64,000 bases of DNA, taken from contig NZ_QPJO01000001.1 in the NCBI RefSeq assembly GCF_003337305.1, positions 1,017,203 to 1,081,202 on the forward strand, given 5' to 3'. Position 1 is the first letter of the stretch; the number at the start of each line of letters is the position of its first letter. Shown in pieces: positions 17,037 to 25,026 of this stretch. A program made the translations under genes and the position numbers. Below the pieces are notes generated by a model. It saw only the letters and a program-made list of their open reading frames with translations. It made no database searches and was not told where the DNA came from. Source of the DNA: Winogradskyella arenosi. Its GTDB lineage: Bacteria; Bacteroidota; Bacteroidia; Flavobacteriales; Flavobacteriaceae.

Positions 17037-19130
17037 ATGCAAAGTTTTAGAACCGAATTAGAAAATCCTGTAGTTGAAAAGGATATCCTTGAATTAGCAA
17101 GAAAAATTGAGCTATTTAAAGAGGGTAAGATAGACGAAGAAAAGTTTCGTAGCCTGCGTTTAGCACGTGGTGTTTACGGACAACGACAAGAAGGCGTACA
17201 GATGATAAGAATTAAACTGCCTTACGGTAAAGTGCGCAGTCATCAATTGCGTCGTATTGCAGAAGTTTCTGATGAGTATTCTAGAAGCCGTTTGCATATT
17301 ACGACGCGTCAAGACATTCAAATTCATTATGTAGATCTAAACAGAACACCAGAACTTTGGGCGGAGTTAGAGCGCGATAATGTGACCTTAAGAGAAGCTT
17401 GTGGAAATACGGTAAGAAATGTGACAGCGAGTGAAACCGCTGGGATTGATGTTAATGAACCTTTCGATGTGTCCCCATATGCCGATGCCTTGTTTAAATT
17501 CTTTCTAAGAAACCCAATCTGCCAAGAAATGGGTCGGAAATTTAAAGTGTCTTTTTCCGCTTCCGATGAAGATACCGGCTTGTCTTACATGCACGATTTA
17601 GGGTTTATTGCCAAAATTGAAAATGGTGTAAAAGGTTTTAAAGTGATGTTAGGTGGAGGCTTAGGATCGCAACCAAGATATGCAGATTTGTTTTACGAGT
17701 TTTTAGCGGCCGATAAAATTATTCCTTTAATGGAAGGGGTTTTACGTGTTTTTGACCGCTATGGTGAACGAAAAAGTAGAGCCAAAGCCCGTATGAAATT
17801 CTTATTAAAAGATATCGGTTTAGAGGCCTTCAAAGGTTTGGTAGAAGAAGAACAAACGGCCATTGAGTTTAAAACAGTGCCTATTGATACGTCTAATTAT
17901 GAGACGTCACAACCTGTAGATACTGATTTTCCAGCGGTCAACATTACAAATGAAGCGGCTTACAAATTATGGAAGTCGACCAACGTTATTCCGCAAAAAC
18001 AAAACGGGTATGTGGCTATTGGTATTAAAGTTCTTTTAGGAGATTTCTATACGGATAAGGCCCGATTATTAGCCGATTTGGTAGAACAGTATGCGGCAGG
18101 GGAAATAAGATTAAGCTTGCGTCAGAATATTTTAATTCCTTTTGTAAAAGAAGAAGGACTTCCCTTTTTCTATTCAGAATTAGAGAAACTTGGTTTTGTA
18201 GAAGCGGGTTATAATAAAGCCGTAGATATCACAGCTTGCCCCGGAACCGATACGTGTAACTTGGGGATAGCAAGTAGCACAGGAATTGCAGAAGAGTTAG
18301 AGCGCGTTATTAAGGCGGAATATCCTCAATATTTAGAAAACGGGGACTTAGTAATTAAAATTAGTGGCTGTATGAATGCCTGTGGTCAACATAATATGGC
18401 CAATATTGGTTTTCAAGGGATGTCTATAAGAACTAAAGATAAATTAGTGGCACCAGCATTACAGGTGCTTTTAGGAGGAGGAAATTTAGGTGATGGTAAG
18501 GCCTTTTTTGCAGATAAAGTGGTTAAAATTCCAAGCCGAAGAGGTCCTGAAGCCCTACGTAGAATCTTAGATGATTATGAAGCGCATGCCAATGGAGCTC
18601 CATTTGTAGACTATTATAAAGCGCAAGGAGAAAAATACTTTTACCAACTCTTAACTGATCTTTCGCGTATAGATAATCTTACCCAAGACGATTTTATTGA
18701 TTGGGGAACCGAGGAAGCTTATGTTAAAGCGATAGGAATTGGAGAATGTGCCGGAGTGGTTATCGATTTAATAGCGACTTTATTCTTAGAAAGCGACGAA
18801 AAAATTGAAGAGGCCGAAGCCGCTTATGCTAATAAGGTGTATTCGGGAGCTATTTATGAGGCCTATCGTTCTATGGTGAATTCAGCAAAAGCCATTTTAC
18901 TTTCAGAAAATATAAAGACCAATACACAAGCGGGAATCATCAAACAGTTTGATGAGTATTTTGTAGAAACCAAGCAGATTGATTTAGGAACTTCGTTTTC
19001 AGATCTGATTTATCAAATAAAGGCTTATCCGCCTTCAGAAGCATTTGCGAGTAATTATATTAAAACAGCACAACAGTTCTTAGAAACTGTGAGAGCGTTT
19101 AGAGCGCGTCAGGTGGCTGAAAAAAACTAA
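17037..19130 (+). CDS. Siroheme sulfite reductase with C-terminal HEPN domain
   Basis: Reduces sulfite to sulfide by six electrons. Two ferredoxin-like half domains and two nitrite/sulfite reductase domains fill about residues 1-580. The four cysteines that hold the coupled 4Fe-4S/siroheme are present: Cys401 and Cys407 (ACPGTDTC) and Cys445 and Cys449 (GCMNAC). Residues about 590-690 form an all-helical HEPN-type domain (IYEAYRSMVNSAKAILL), not part of the classical enzyme. Start at 17037 (MQSFRTEL); a TTG/ATG further upstream lies within cysH. CysJ is missing, so electrons probably come from ferredoxin via the reductase encoded three genes on. Nitrite reduction is an alternative activity, but the context favours sulfite. 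Confidence 0.87.
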   Translation: MQSFRTELENPVVEKDILELARKIELFKEGKIDEEKFRSLRLARGVYGQRQEGVQMIRIKLPYGKVRSHQLRRIAEVSDEYSRSRLHITTRQDIQIHYVDLNRTPELWAELERDNVTLREACGNTVRNVTASETAGIDVNEPFDVSPYADALFKFFLRNPICQEMGRKFKVSFSASDEDTGLSYMHDLGFIAKIENGVKGFKVMLGGGLGSQPRYADLFYEFLAADKIIPLMEGVLRVFDRYGERKSRAKARMKFLLKDIGLEAFKGLVEEEQTAIEFKTVPIDTSNYETSQPVDTDFPAVNITNEAAYKLWKSTNVIPQKQNGYVAIGIKVLLGDFYTDKARLLADLVEQYAAGEIRLSLRQNILIPFVKEEGLPFFYSELEKLGFVEAGYNKAVDITACPGTDTCNLGIASSTGIAEELERVIKAEYPQYLENGDLVIKISGCMNACGQHNMANIGFQGMSIRTKDKLVAPALQVLLGGGNLGDGKAFFADKVVKIPSRRGPEALRRILDDYEAHANGAPFVDYYKAQGEKYFYQLLTDLSRIDNLTQDDFIDWGTEEAYVKAIGIGECAGVVIDLIATLFLESDEKIEEAEAAYANKVYSGAIYEAYRSMVNSAKAILLSENIKTNTQAGIIKQFDEYFVETKQIDLGTSFSDLIYQIKAYPPSEAFASNYIKTAQQFLETVRAFRARQVAEKN

Positions 19131-19134
19131 AACT

Positions 19135-19917
19135 ATGACACCAAAATTAACCATAGTCGGAGCAGGACCGGGAGATGTAGATCTTATTACCGTTAAGGCT
19201 ATTAAAGCCATAAAGGCTGCTGATGTTATTTTATATGACGCCCTTGTTAATAACGAGTTGTTAAGCTATGCGTCTCCAAATGCAGAATTAATTTTTGTGG
19301 GGAAACGTCGCGGATGTTACGCCTATCAGCAAAATCAAATTAACGAGCTTATCATTGAGCGCGCGTTACGCTGCGGTCATGTGGTGCGTTTAAAGGGAGG
19401 CGATCCTTTTATTTTTGGTCGTGGTGCCGAAGAATTAGAGTTTGCTAAAGATTATGCTATTGAGGTCGCTGTAGTGCCAGGAATTTCATCTTGTGCTGCT
19501 GTGCCGGCGTACCAAGGTATTCCGTTAACCAAAAGGCATGCTTCCGAAAGTTTTTGGGTGATAACAGGAACCACAAAGTCGCATCAAATCTCGGGAGATA
19601 TCGTTTTAGCAGCAAAGTCTACCGCTACGGTGGTGATCTTAATGGGGATGAGTAAACTCTCTGAAATTGTTCAAATATTTACGGCGGAAGGGAAATCTGA
19701 AACCGCGATTGCGATTATTCAAAATGGGACACGGGTTAATGAAAAAGTGGGCATAGGGAAAATAGCAACAATTGAATCGATAGTTGAAGAAAAGCATTTG
19801 GCTAATCCGGCAATCATCATAATTGGTGAAGTGGTGAATCAACGGGTGGATCTCTCAGGGATTTATAAGGAAGCAGATGTTATAAAACACACCGCTCAAA
19901 ATAGAATAGCCTCATAA
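19135..19917 (+). CDS. cobA: Uroporphyrinogen-III C-methyltransferase
   Basis: Adds two methyl groups from SAM to uroporphyrinogen III to form precorrin-2, the first step to siroheme. The N-terminal IVGAGPGDVDLITVKA, the LKGGDPFIFGRGAEEL motif and VVPGISSCAAVPAYQGIPLT are the classical SUMT signatures; its length of 260 is normal for the single-domain enzyme. It starts four bases after the sulfite reductase stop, and its own stop overlaps the next start as TAATG. The operon thus makes the cofactor for its own reductase. Confidence 0.94.
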   Translation: MTPKLTIVGAGPGDVDLITVKAIKAIKAADVILYDALVNNELLSYASPNAELIFVGKRRGCYAYQQNQINELIIERALRCGHVVRLKGGDPFIFGRGAEELEFAKDYAIEVAVVPGISSCAAVPAYQGIPLTKRHASESFWVITGTTKSHQISGDIVLAAKSTATVVILMGMSKLSEIVQIFTAEGKSETAIAIIQNGTRVNEKVGIGKIATIESIVEEKHLANPAIIIIGEVVNQRVDLSGIYKEADVIKHTAQNRIAS

Positions 19918-20495
19918 TGGAACGTAACAATTTATATCCCATTTTTTTAAAAGCAAGTCAACTTAAGGTCCTCATTATAGGTGGTGGCTATGTGGCAGAA
20001 GAAAAACTCACTTTTTTATTAAAGTCAAGTCCTGATGCTTCGGTAACCATGGTGGCGCCTATGTTTAGAGAAGGAACCCTTGCTATTGCGCGTACAGGAG
20101 ATGTTCAGACCATCACAGATAGCTATAACAGTCATTATTTAAAAGGGCACCAAATTGTTATTGCGACTACTGATGTACCAGAAGTTAATATCGAAATTTA
20201 TAAAGATTGTAGAGCGCAAGATAAATTAATCAATGTAGCGGATAACCCACCCTACTGCGATTTCTATATGGGAGGAATTGTCACTAAAGGCCATGTTAAA
20301 GTGGCAATTTCGACCAATGGAAAATCCCCAACTACCGCAAAGCGATTACGTCAATTTTTTGAAGACGTTATCCCTGAAAATATTGACGATTTGGTAAAGA
20401 ATCTCAATATATATAGAAAAACAATTAAAGGTGACTTTGAGCAGAAAGTCGAAAAATTAAATGAATTCACTAAAGGTTTAGTAGAGAAATTATAG
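19917..20495 (+). CDS. Precorrin-2 dehydrogenase / sirohydrochlorin ferrochelatase (CysG N-terminal type)
   Basis: NAD-dependent oxidation of precorrin-2 and iron insertion, completing siroheme. The NAD fold begins with LKVLIIGGGYVAEEKL, and the dimerisation segment NVADNPPYCDFYMGGIV with AISTNGKSPTTAKRLR is typical of CysG/Met8 N-terminal domains. At 192 residues it is a stand-alone version of the N-terminal half of E. coli CysG, the other half being the preceding gene. One-base overlap with cobA. Confidence 0.92.
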   Translation: MERNNLYPIFLKASQLKVLIIGGGYVAEEKLTFLLKSSPDASVTMVAPMFREGTLAIARTGDVQTITDSYNSHYLKGHQIVIATTDVPEVNIEIYKDCRAQDKLINVADNPPYCDFYMGGIVTKGHVKVAISTNGKSPTTAKRLRQFFEDVIPENIDDLVKNLNIYRKTIKGDFEQKVEKLNEFTKGLVEKL

Positions 20496-20498
20496 ATT

Positions 20499-21548
20499 AT
20501 GATTAAAACAGATATACTTATCATAGGCGCAGGACCAACAGGTTTATTTACCGTATTTGAAGCGGGATTATTAAAAATGAAATGTCATTTAATTGATGCA
20601 CTGCCACAAGCTGGTGGTCAATGTTCAGAATTGTATCCTAAAAAACCCATTTATGATATTCCAGGATTTCCAGAAATATTAGCAGGAGACCTTACCTCTA
20701 ATTTATTAGAACAAGGAAAGCAGTTTCAACCCGGATTTACTTTAGGAGAACGTGCTGAAACGATTGAAAAATTAGAAGACGGTAGCTTTATTGTAACCAC
20801 TAATAAAGGGACTCAACACCACGCGCCGGTCATTGCTATTGCCGGTGGTTTAGGAAGTTTTGAGCCACGGAAACCGGTCTTAGAGGCTATTGAAAATTAC
20901 GAGGATAAAGGCTTAGCGTATTTTATTAAAGACCCTGAAGTGTATCGCGATAAAAAAGTGGTTATTGCGGGAGGAGGAGATTCTGCATTAGATTGGAGTA
21001 TTTTCTTAGCCGATGTGGCGTCAGAAGTCACTTTGGTACACCGACGTAATGAGTTTAGAGGCGCTTTAGATTCTGTAGAACGTGTACAGGAACTTAAATT
21101 GCTGAATAAAATAAATATCATCACGCCAGCTGAAATTACAGCCTTGCATGGCGAAAACCAATTAGAAGGAGTTTCTGTGACTAAAGATGGTGAAACGCAA
21201 ATCCTAGAAGCCGATGCTTTTATTCCGTTATTTGGACTGTCTCCAAAATTAGGACCTATTGGTAATTGGGGATTAGAGATTGAAAAAAATGCTATTAAAG
21301 TCGATACTTTAGATTACCAAACTAATATTCCTGGCATTTACGCCATTGGTGATGTAAATACCTATGAAGGGAAATTAAAACTCATACTTTGTGGTTTTCA
21401 TGAAGCTACCCTGATGTGTCAATCGGCTTATAAAAGATTGAACCCAGGGAAGAAATTTGTTTTAAAATATACCACTGTGAGTGGAATTAATGGCTTTGAT
21501 GGGTCTAGAAAAGAATCGCCTAAAGCCGTAGTGAAAGCCATTATGTAA
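20499..21548 (+). CDS. Ferredoxin--NADP(+) reductase, thioredoxin-reductase-like type
   Basis: FAD/NADPH enzyme of the YumC type: the FAD site begins ILIIGAGPTGLFTVFEAG, followed by LPQAGGQCSELYPKKPIYD, a second Rossmann motif VVIAGGGDSALDWSIFLA for NADPH, and GIYAIGDVNTYEGKLKLI near the C terminus. It lacks the CxxC of thioredoxin reductases, as expected. It begins three bases after the siroheme gene, so it belongs to the sulfate reduction operon and probably supplies reduced ferredoxin to the sulfite reductase (inference). A terminator follows. Confidence 0.9.
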   Translation: MIKTDILIIGAGPTGLFTVFEAGLLKMKCHLIDALPQAGGQCSELYPKKPIYDIPGFPEILAGDLTSNLLEQGKQFQPGFTLGERAETIEKLEDGSFIVTTNKGTQHHAPVIAIAGGLGSFEPRKPVLEAIENYEDKGLAYFIKDPEVYRDKKVVIAGGGDSALDWSIFLADVASEVTLVHRRNEFRGALDSVERVQELKLLNKINIITPAEITALHGENQLEGVSVTKDGETQILEADAFIPLFGLSPKLGPIGNWGLEIEKNAIKVDTLDYQTNIPGIYAIGDVNTYEGKLKLILCGFHEATLMCQSAYKRLNPGKKFVLKYTTVSGINGFDGSRKESPKAVVKAIM

Positions 21549-21590
21549 GGTTTTGTAATGGAGGTAGCTTTTTATCGCCTTAATTTTTAG

Positions 21591-21637
21591 ACGAGGGTAA
21601 TATTGCGCAATTTTTTGCCAATGTTACCCTCGTTTTA
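21591..21637 (+). terminator. Intrinsic terminator of the sulfate reduction operon
   Basis: ACGAGGGTAA (21591-21600) and TTACCCTCGT (21624-21633) form a 10-bp stem, extended by ATTG/CAAT, followed by TTTT. Confidence 0.85.
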
Positions 21638-21751
21638 ATTAGATAACTATTTCTTAGATTTTAATTAACAAAGGGCTGTTTTTTTAATTCGATATTTGTA
21701 ATGTATTAATACCAATAGAGACTATAGCACTTTATTTTGGTAAAACTTAAA

Positions 21752-21850
21752 ATGATGAAATTGATAAATAAATATAAGTCAGATTTTAGATTTGTGTTAC
21801 AGCTTTTGTTGTTAACGGCTATTTCACTGCTTGCTACACTATTTGTATAG
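21752..21850 (+). CDS. Possible 32-residue membrane peptide
   Basis: An ORF starting ATGATG in an otherwise empty 369-bp spacer: a basic N terminus (MMKLINKYKSDFR) followed by about 18 hydrophobic residues rich in leucine (LQLLLLTAISLLATLFV). This is the composition of a single-pass small membrane protein. There is no recognised family, and nothing downstream suggests a leader peptide for leucine genes. It may be a chance ORF. Confidence 0.3.
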   Translation: MMKLINKYKSDFRFVLQLLLLTAISLLATLFV

Positions 21851-21917
21851 CAGACTTTGTGTGGTCTACAGGTCAAAATTGTAATTATTGATTACTTTAG
21901 CGGCTTAATCCTTAGCA

Positions 21918-23009
21918 ATGCGAAATTTTTTTAGTGCCGTTTTAATAGTCTTGTCCCTAGCGATTTTTGGACAAGAAAAAAAACAGTACAGTTATGTCGA
22001 CTTTAATTATTTCGGCGGAAATATAGCACTGCACAACAACGACATTCTTCACCTTATTACTGGGCATCCTGAAGGGGTTTTGCTAAGTTATAACCAACAA
22101 ACTTTTGGTGAGAAAGTTTGGCAACAGCGCTATAATTATCCAGATTATGGGGCGTCATTTATGTATCAGGATTTTAAGAACAATACCTTAGGTAAAAGTT
22201 ATGGCCTTTACGCGCACTATAATTTTTACTTTTTTAAACGGCATATGATGCTGCGTTTGGCTCAAGGATTAGCCTACAATACCAATCCTTACGATAAGAT
22301 TAGTAATCCTAAGAATATAGCCTTCGGTTCTGATGTTTTAAGCTCTACCTACCTGATGCTTAATTATAAAAAAGACCGCATTTTTAAACTCTTTGGTTTA
22401 CAAGCCGGCCTTTCTCTTATTCATTATTCCAACGCTAATGTAAGAGCACCTAATACAAGTGTGAATACTATAGCCTTCAATGTGGGGATGACTTACCAGA
22501 TGCATCAAAATACGCCTGATTATATAAAAAATGAAGACGAAGAGAAATTTACAGAATCGGTAAAGTATAATGTGGTCTTTCGTTCAGGTATTAATGAGAG
22601 TGATGTTATTGGTAGCGGACAATTTCCCTTCTATGTTGTCTCTGCTTATGCCGATAAACGTTTAAGTGCTTTGAGTGCAATTCAGTTTGGTGCCGATGTG
22701 TTTTTCTCTCAATTTCTGAAAGAATTGATCTACTACCAATCGGTATCGTTCCCTGAAGAAAATGTTCAAGGAGATGAAGATTATAAGCGCGTCGGACTTT
22801 TTTTAGGACATGAGTTGTTTATTAATAAAATGTCAGTCATTACCCAATTGGGATATTACGTATACTACCCTTATGATTTTGAAGGCCGAACCTATTTTAG
22901 AGTGGGCTTAAAACGTTATTTTGGTCAACGTGTTTTTGGCGCTATTACTTTAAAATCTCATGGAGCAAAAGCAGAAGCTGTAGAATTTGGAATCGGTTTA
23001 AGATTATGA
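21918..23009 (+). CDS. PagL-like acyloxyacyl hydrolase (lipid A deacylase family)
   Basis: Signal peptide (about 1-18, ending IFGQ) and an outer-membrane beta-barrel. The segment LSLIHYSNANVRAPNTSVN with His169 and Ser171 resembles the PagL active-site motif (HxSNA), where His and Ser remove the 3-O acyl chain of lipid A. At 363 residues it is longer than Pseudomonas PagL (about 150) because of an added N-terminal part and extra C-terminal strands, which is usual in Flavobacteria. It overlaps the next gene by four bases (ATGA). Confidence 0.75.
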   Translation: MRNFFSAVLIVLSLAIFGQEKKQYSYVDFNYFGGNIALHNNDILHLITGHPEGVLLSYNQQTFGEKVWQQRYNYPDYGASFMYQDFKNNTLGKSYGLYAHYNFYFFKRHMMLRLAQGLAYNTNPYDKISNPKNIAFGSDVLSSTYLMLNYKKDRIFKLFGLQAGLSLIHYSNANVRAPNTSVNTIAFNVGMTYQMHQNTPDYIKNEDEEKFTESVKYNVVFRSGINESDVIGSGQFPFYVVSAYADKRLSALSAIQFGADVFFSQFLKELIYYQSVSFPEENVQGDEDYKRVGLFLGHELFINKMSVITQLGYYVYYPYDFEGRTYFRVGLKRYFGQRVFGAITLKSHGAKAEAVEFGIGLRL

Positions 23010-23752
23010 AAAAACTAATCTACATATTAGGAATTGTGTTGTGCTTTGCTTGTAATAGTGAGGAGGTAAACGACTGCTTTCAAACTTCAGGAGATTTGGT
23101 ACAACAGGAAATTACAGTACCGAGTTTTGAAGGTATTATAGTGCATAGAGATGTTGAAGTTGTTATAAAACATGCCGAAAATTACAAAGTTACTGTAGAA
23201 ACAGGTGAGAATTTAATGGCCGATATTAATGTTGAGGTGGTGGATAATCAATTGATCTTAACAGATAATAATACCTGTAATTACTTTAGGACTTACGGTT
23301 TAACAAAAGTGTTTGTTGAAGCTCCAGATTTGAAAACCATAAGATCTTCAACACAGTATGATATTTCTTCAGATGGTCTATTGCAATATGAAGAATTGAA
23401 TTTGATCTCTGAAAGTTATAACGTTGAAAGTGAATTTACAATAGGCGATTTTAGATTGGAAATTAATTCAGAACAACTCAATATTATCTCCAATAATTTA
23501 GCCTTTTTTTATATGGAAGGAACTGTTGAAAATTTGGATATCGGTTTTTTTTCCGGCGCAGGTCGTTTTGAAGGGGCTAATTTAGTAGCACAGCATGTTA
23601 ACGTTTACCATCGTGGAAGTAATGATATGATTGTAAATTCGCAGTTGTCCTTAACAGGTCAATTAAAAGGAACCGGGCATTTAATTGCTGTAAACGAACC
23701 TTTAGAGGTTGATGTAGAACGTTTTTACACCGGTCAGTTATTTATAGAGTAG
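23006..23752 (+). CDS. Lipoprotein with head-GIN (DUF2807) domain
   Basis: Lipoprotein signal with lipobox LCFAC (Cys16), then a right-handed beta-helix-like DUF2807 domain (about 30-245), recognised by FEGIIVHRDVEVVIKHAENYKVTVETGENL and VEAPDLKTIRSS (each shown in part: FEGIIVHRDVEVVIKH; VEAPDLKTIRSS). Members are thought to be surface or periplasmic proteins; the function is unknown. Its translation is coupled to the upstream PagL-like gene. It converges on gldA with only 16 bases between the stops and no visible terminator. Confidence 0.8.
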   Translation: MKKLIYILGIVLCFACNSEEVNDCFQTSGDLVQQEITVPSFEGIIVHRDVEVVIKHAENYKVTVETGENLMADINVEVVDNQLILTDNNTCNYFRTYGLTKVFVEAPDLKTIRSSTQYDISSDGLLQYEELNLISESYNVESEFTIGDFRLEINSEQLNIISNNLAFFYMEGTVENLDIGFFSGAGRFEGANLVAQHVNVYHRGSNDMIVNSQLSLTGQLKGTGHLIAVNEPLEVDVERFYTGQLFIE

Positions 23753-23768
23753 GGCCTAATCCTTAGTG

Positions 23769-24665
23769 TTATGACTTCGTTAAATCTTGAAATAAGCTTT
23801 CTAAAGTGGCATTCTTCTGATTCAGTTGTAATATTTTCAACTCATTATCATGGGCAAAATCAAAGACATGAGAACGCATGTCTTCTTTTGTGTTAAAGGT
23901 AATTTCATAAACAAAGCCATAGGTGTTGGTTACAGACTTTACCTTTGGTAATCTTAATAAAAAAGCATCTTCCACTCTAAAATCAAACTCCACAATGACC
24001 ACTTGTTCTTGACCATCTCTAAGATCTTTTAAGTATTTGTCGGCAACAACTTCACCTTTATTTATAATAATCACACGGTCGCACATAGCTTCCACCTCTT
24101 GCATAATATGCGTAGATAAGAAAACCGTTTTCTCTTTCCCAATCGTTCTAATTAAGTTTCTAATGTCTATAAGTTGGTTAGGATCTAACCCTGTTGTGGG
24201 TTCATCTAAAATTAAAACTTCAGGGTCGTGCAATAAGGCATTGGCCAAACCAACCCGTTGTCGATAACCTTTAGAAAGCTGGGCAATTTTTTTATGAGCT
24301 TCTGGTTCTAATCCTGTTAATTTAATAACCTCGTCTATTCTAGATTTCGGAGCACCATACACATTGGCGTTAAAGTTTAAATACTCCTTAACGTAAAGTT
24401 CGGTGTAAAGCGGATTGTGTTCTGGGAGATAACCAACGCTTGCCTGAACCTCTTTTTTAGCCGTGTTAACATCAAAACCATTAACCTTAGCAGTACCTTC
24501 AGAGGCCTGTATATAGGTGGTTAAGATTTTCATCATGGTCGATTTTCCAGCACCATTTGGTCCTAAAAAACCAACAATTTCAGCATCTTTTACCTTGAAA
24601 GAGACTTCGTTAAGTGCTTTCTGATCTTTGTAGAATTTCGTGATGTTTGAGACTTCAATAGACAT
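23769..24665 (-). CDS. gldA: Gliding-motility ABC transporter ATP-binding protein GldA
   Basis: ABC ATPase of 298 residues. Walker A GPNGAGKST (about 36-44), signature LSKGYRQRVGLANALL, Walker B VLILDEPTTGLDPN, and a C-terminal extension typical of GldA (QLNQKNATLESLFQDLT). In Flavobacterium johnsoniae GldA acts with GldF and GldG in a membrane transporter needed for gliding. gldF and gldG are not in this window, which is normal because gldA is usually separate. Confidence 0.88.
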   Translation of the reverse strand: MSIEVSNITKFYKDQKALNEVSFKVKDAEIVGFLGPNGAGKSTMMKILTTYIQASEGTAKVNGFDVNTAKKEVQASVGYLPEHNPLYTELYVKEYLNFNANVYGAPKSRIDEVIKLTGLEPEAHKKIAQLSKGYRQRVGLANALLHDPEVLILDEPTTGLDPNQLIDIRNLIRTIGKEKTVFLSTHIMQEVEAMCDRVIIINKGEVVADKYLKDLRDGQEQVVIVEFDFRVEDAFLLRLPKVKSVTNTYGFVYEITFNTKEDMRSHVFDFAHDNELKILQLNQKNATLESLFQDLTKS

Positions 24666-24770
24666 AGAAATAGAATTTATTCAAAAGTAGTTATTTCCGA
24701 ATATTGTAATGCAATTATTGTTAAATCTTTAAAATATTAAATTTATTCAGAAAAAAACAATACAACAATT

Positions 24771-24799
24771 TTGATTTGTAAAAATAATAATTACATTAG
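24771..24799 (+). promoter_or_regulatory. Candidate promoter of the aromatic operon leader
   Basis: TTG (24771-24773), an 18-base spacer and TACATTAG (24792-24799) approximate the Bacteroidota TTG/TAnnTTTG pattern, with two mismatches in the -7 half. It would start a transcript a few bases before the hairpin at 24816. Confidence 0.35.
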
Positions 24800-24815
24800 C
24801 CTTATAATTAAAATT

Positions 24816-24831
24816 GTCCACCTAAGTGGAC
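24816..24831 (+). promoter_or_regulatory. Hairpin ahead of the aromatic leader peptide
   Basis: GTCCAC-CTAA-GTGGAC, a perfect 6-bp stem, followed by CCTTAAG and the leader ATG. The same layout, hairpin then ATTAAG then ATG, occurs before paaC and before the last gene of the window. Confidence 0.55.
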
Positions 24832-24838
24832 CCTTAAG

Positions 24839-24889
24839 ATGAACATATCTAGAGCATATTATAACTGGTTTTATTTCTTTTTTAGCTAA
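24839..24889 (+). CDS. Aromatic amino acid leader peptide (attenuator)
   Basis: A 16-residue ORF, MNISRAYYNWFYFFFS, with three Tyr, one Trp and four Phe codons, seven of these eight falling within residues 7-15 as Tyr-Tyr-Asn-Trp-Phe-Tyr-Phe-Phe-Phe. It lies 137 bases before prephenate dehydratase and is followed at once by an antiterminator segment and an intrinsic terminator. Stalling on aromatic codons when charged tRNA is scarce would leave the antiterminator segment free. The composition is far from random and fits the products of the operon exactly (Phe, Tyr and the common pathway). Confidence 0.88.
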   Translation: MNISRAYYNWFYFFFS

Positions 24890-24890
24890 A

Positions 24891-24959
24891 GGAACGAGAC
24901 TGAGTATGTTTTATTTAAAATATAGTATTTAAAGTCTCGATCTAATCGAGACTTTTTTT
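24891..24959 (+). terminator. Attenuator: antiterminator and intrinsic terminator
   Basis: The terminator is AAAGTCTCGAT-CTA-ATCGAGACTTT (24931-24955) with a T-run to 24959. The alternative fold pairs GGAaCGAGACT (24891-24901), which begins one base after the leader stop codon, with AGTCTCGaTCT (24933-24943): about ten pairs with one mismatch. The two folds share 24933-24941 and exclude each other. A ribosome resting at the leader stop (24887-24889) would cover 24891-24901 and favour termination; a ribosome stalled upstream would leave it free and favour read-through. Confidence 0.85.
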
Positions 24960-25026
24960 GTTTAAAACCTTTTTGAAGTGAAAGCCTCCTAAATTTTTTA
25001 AGCCTGTAGAATTAAAAAAAATAATT

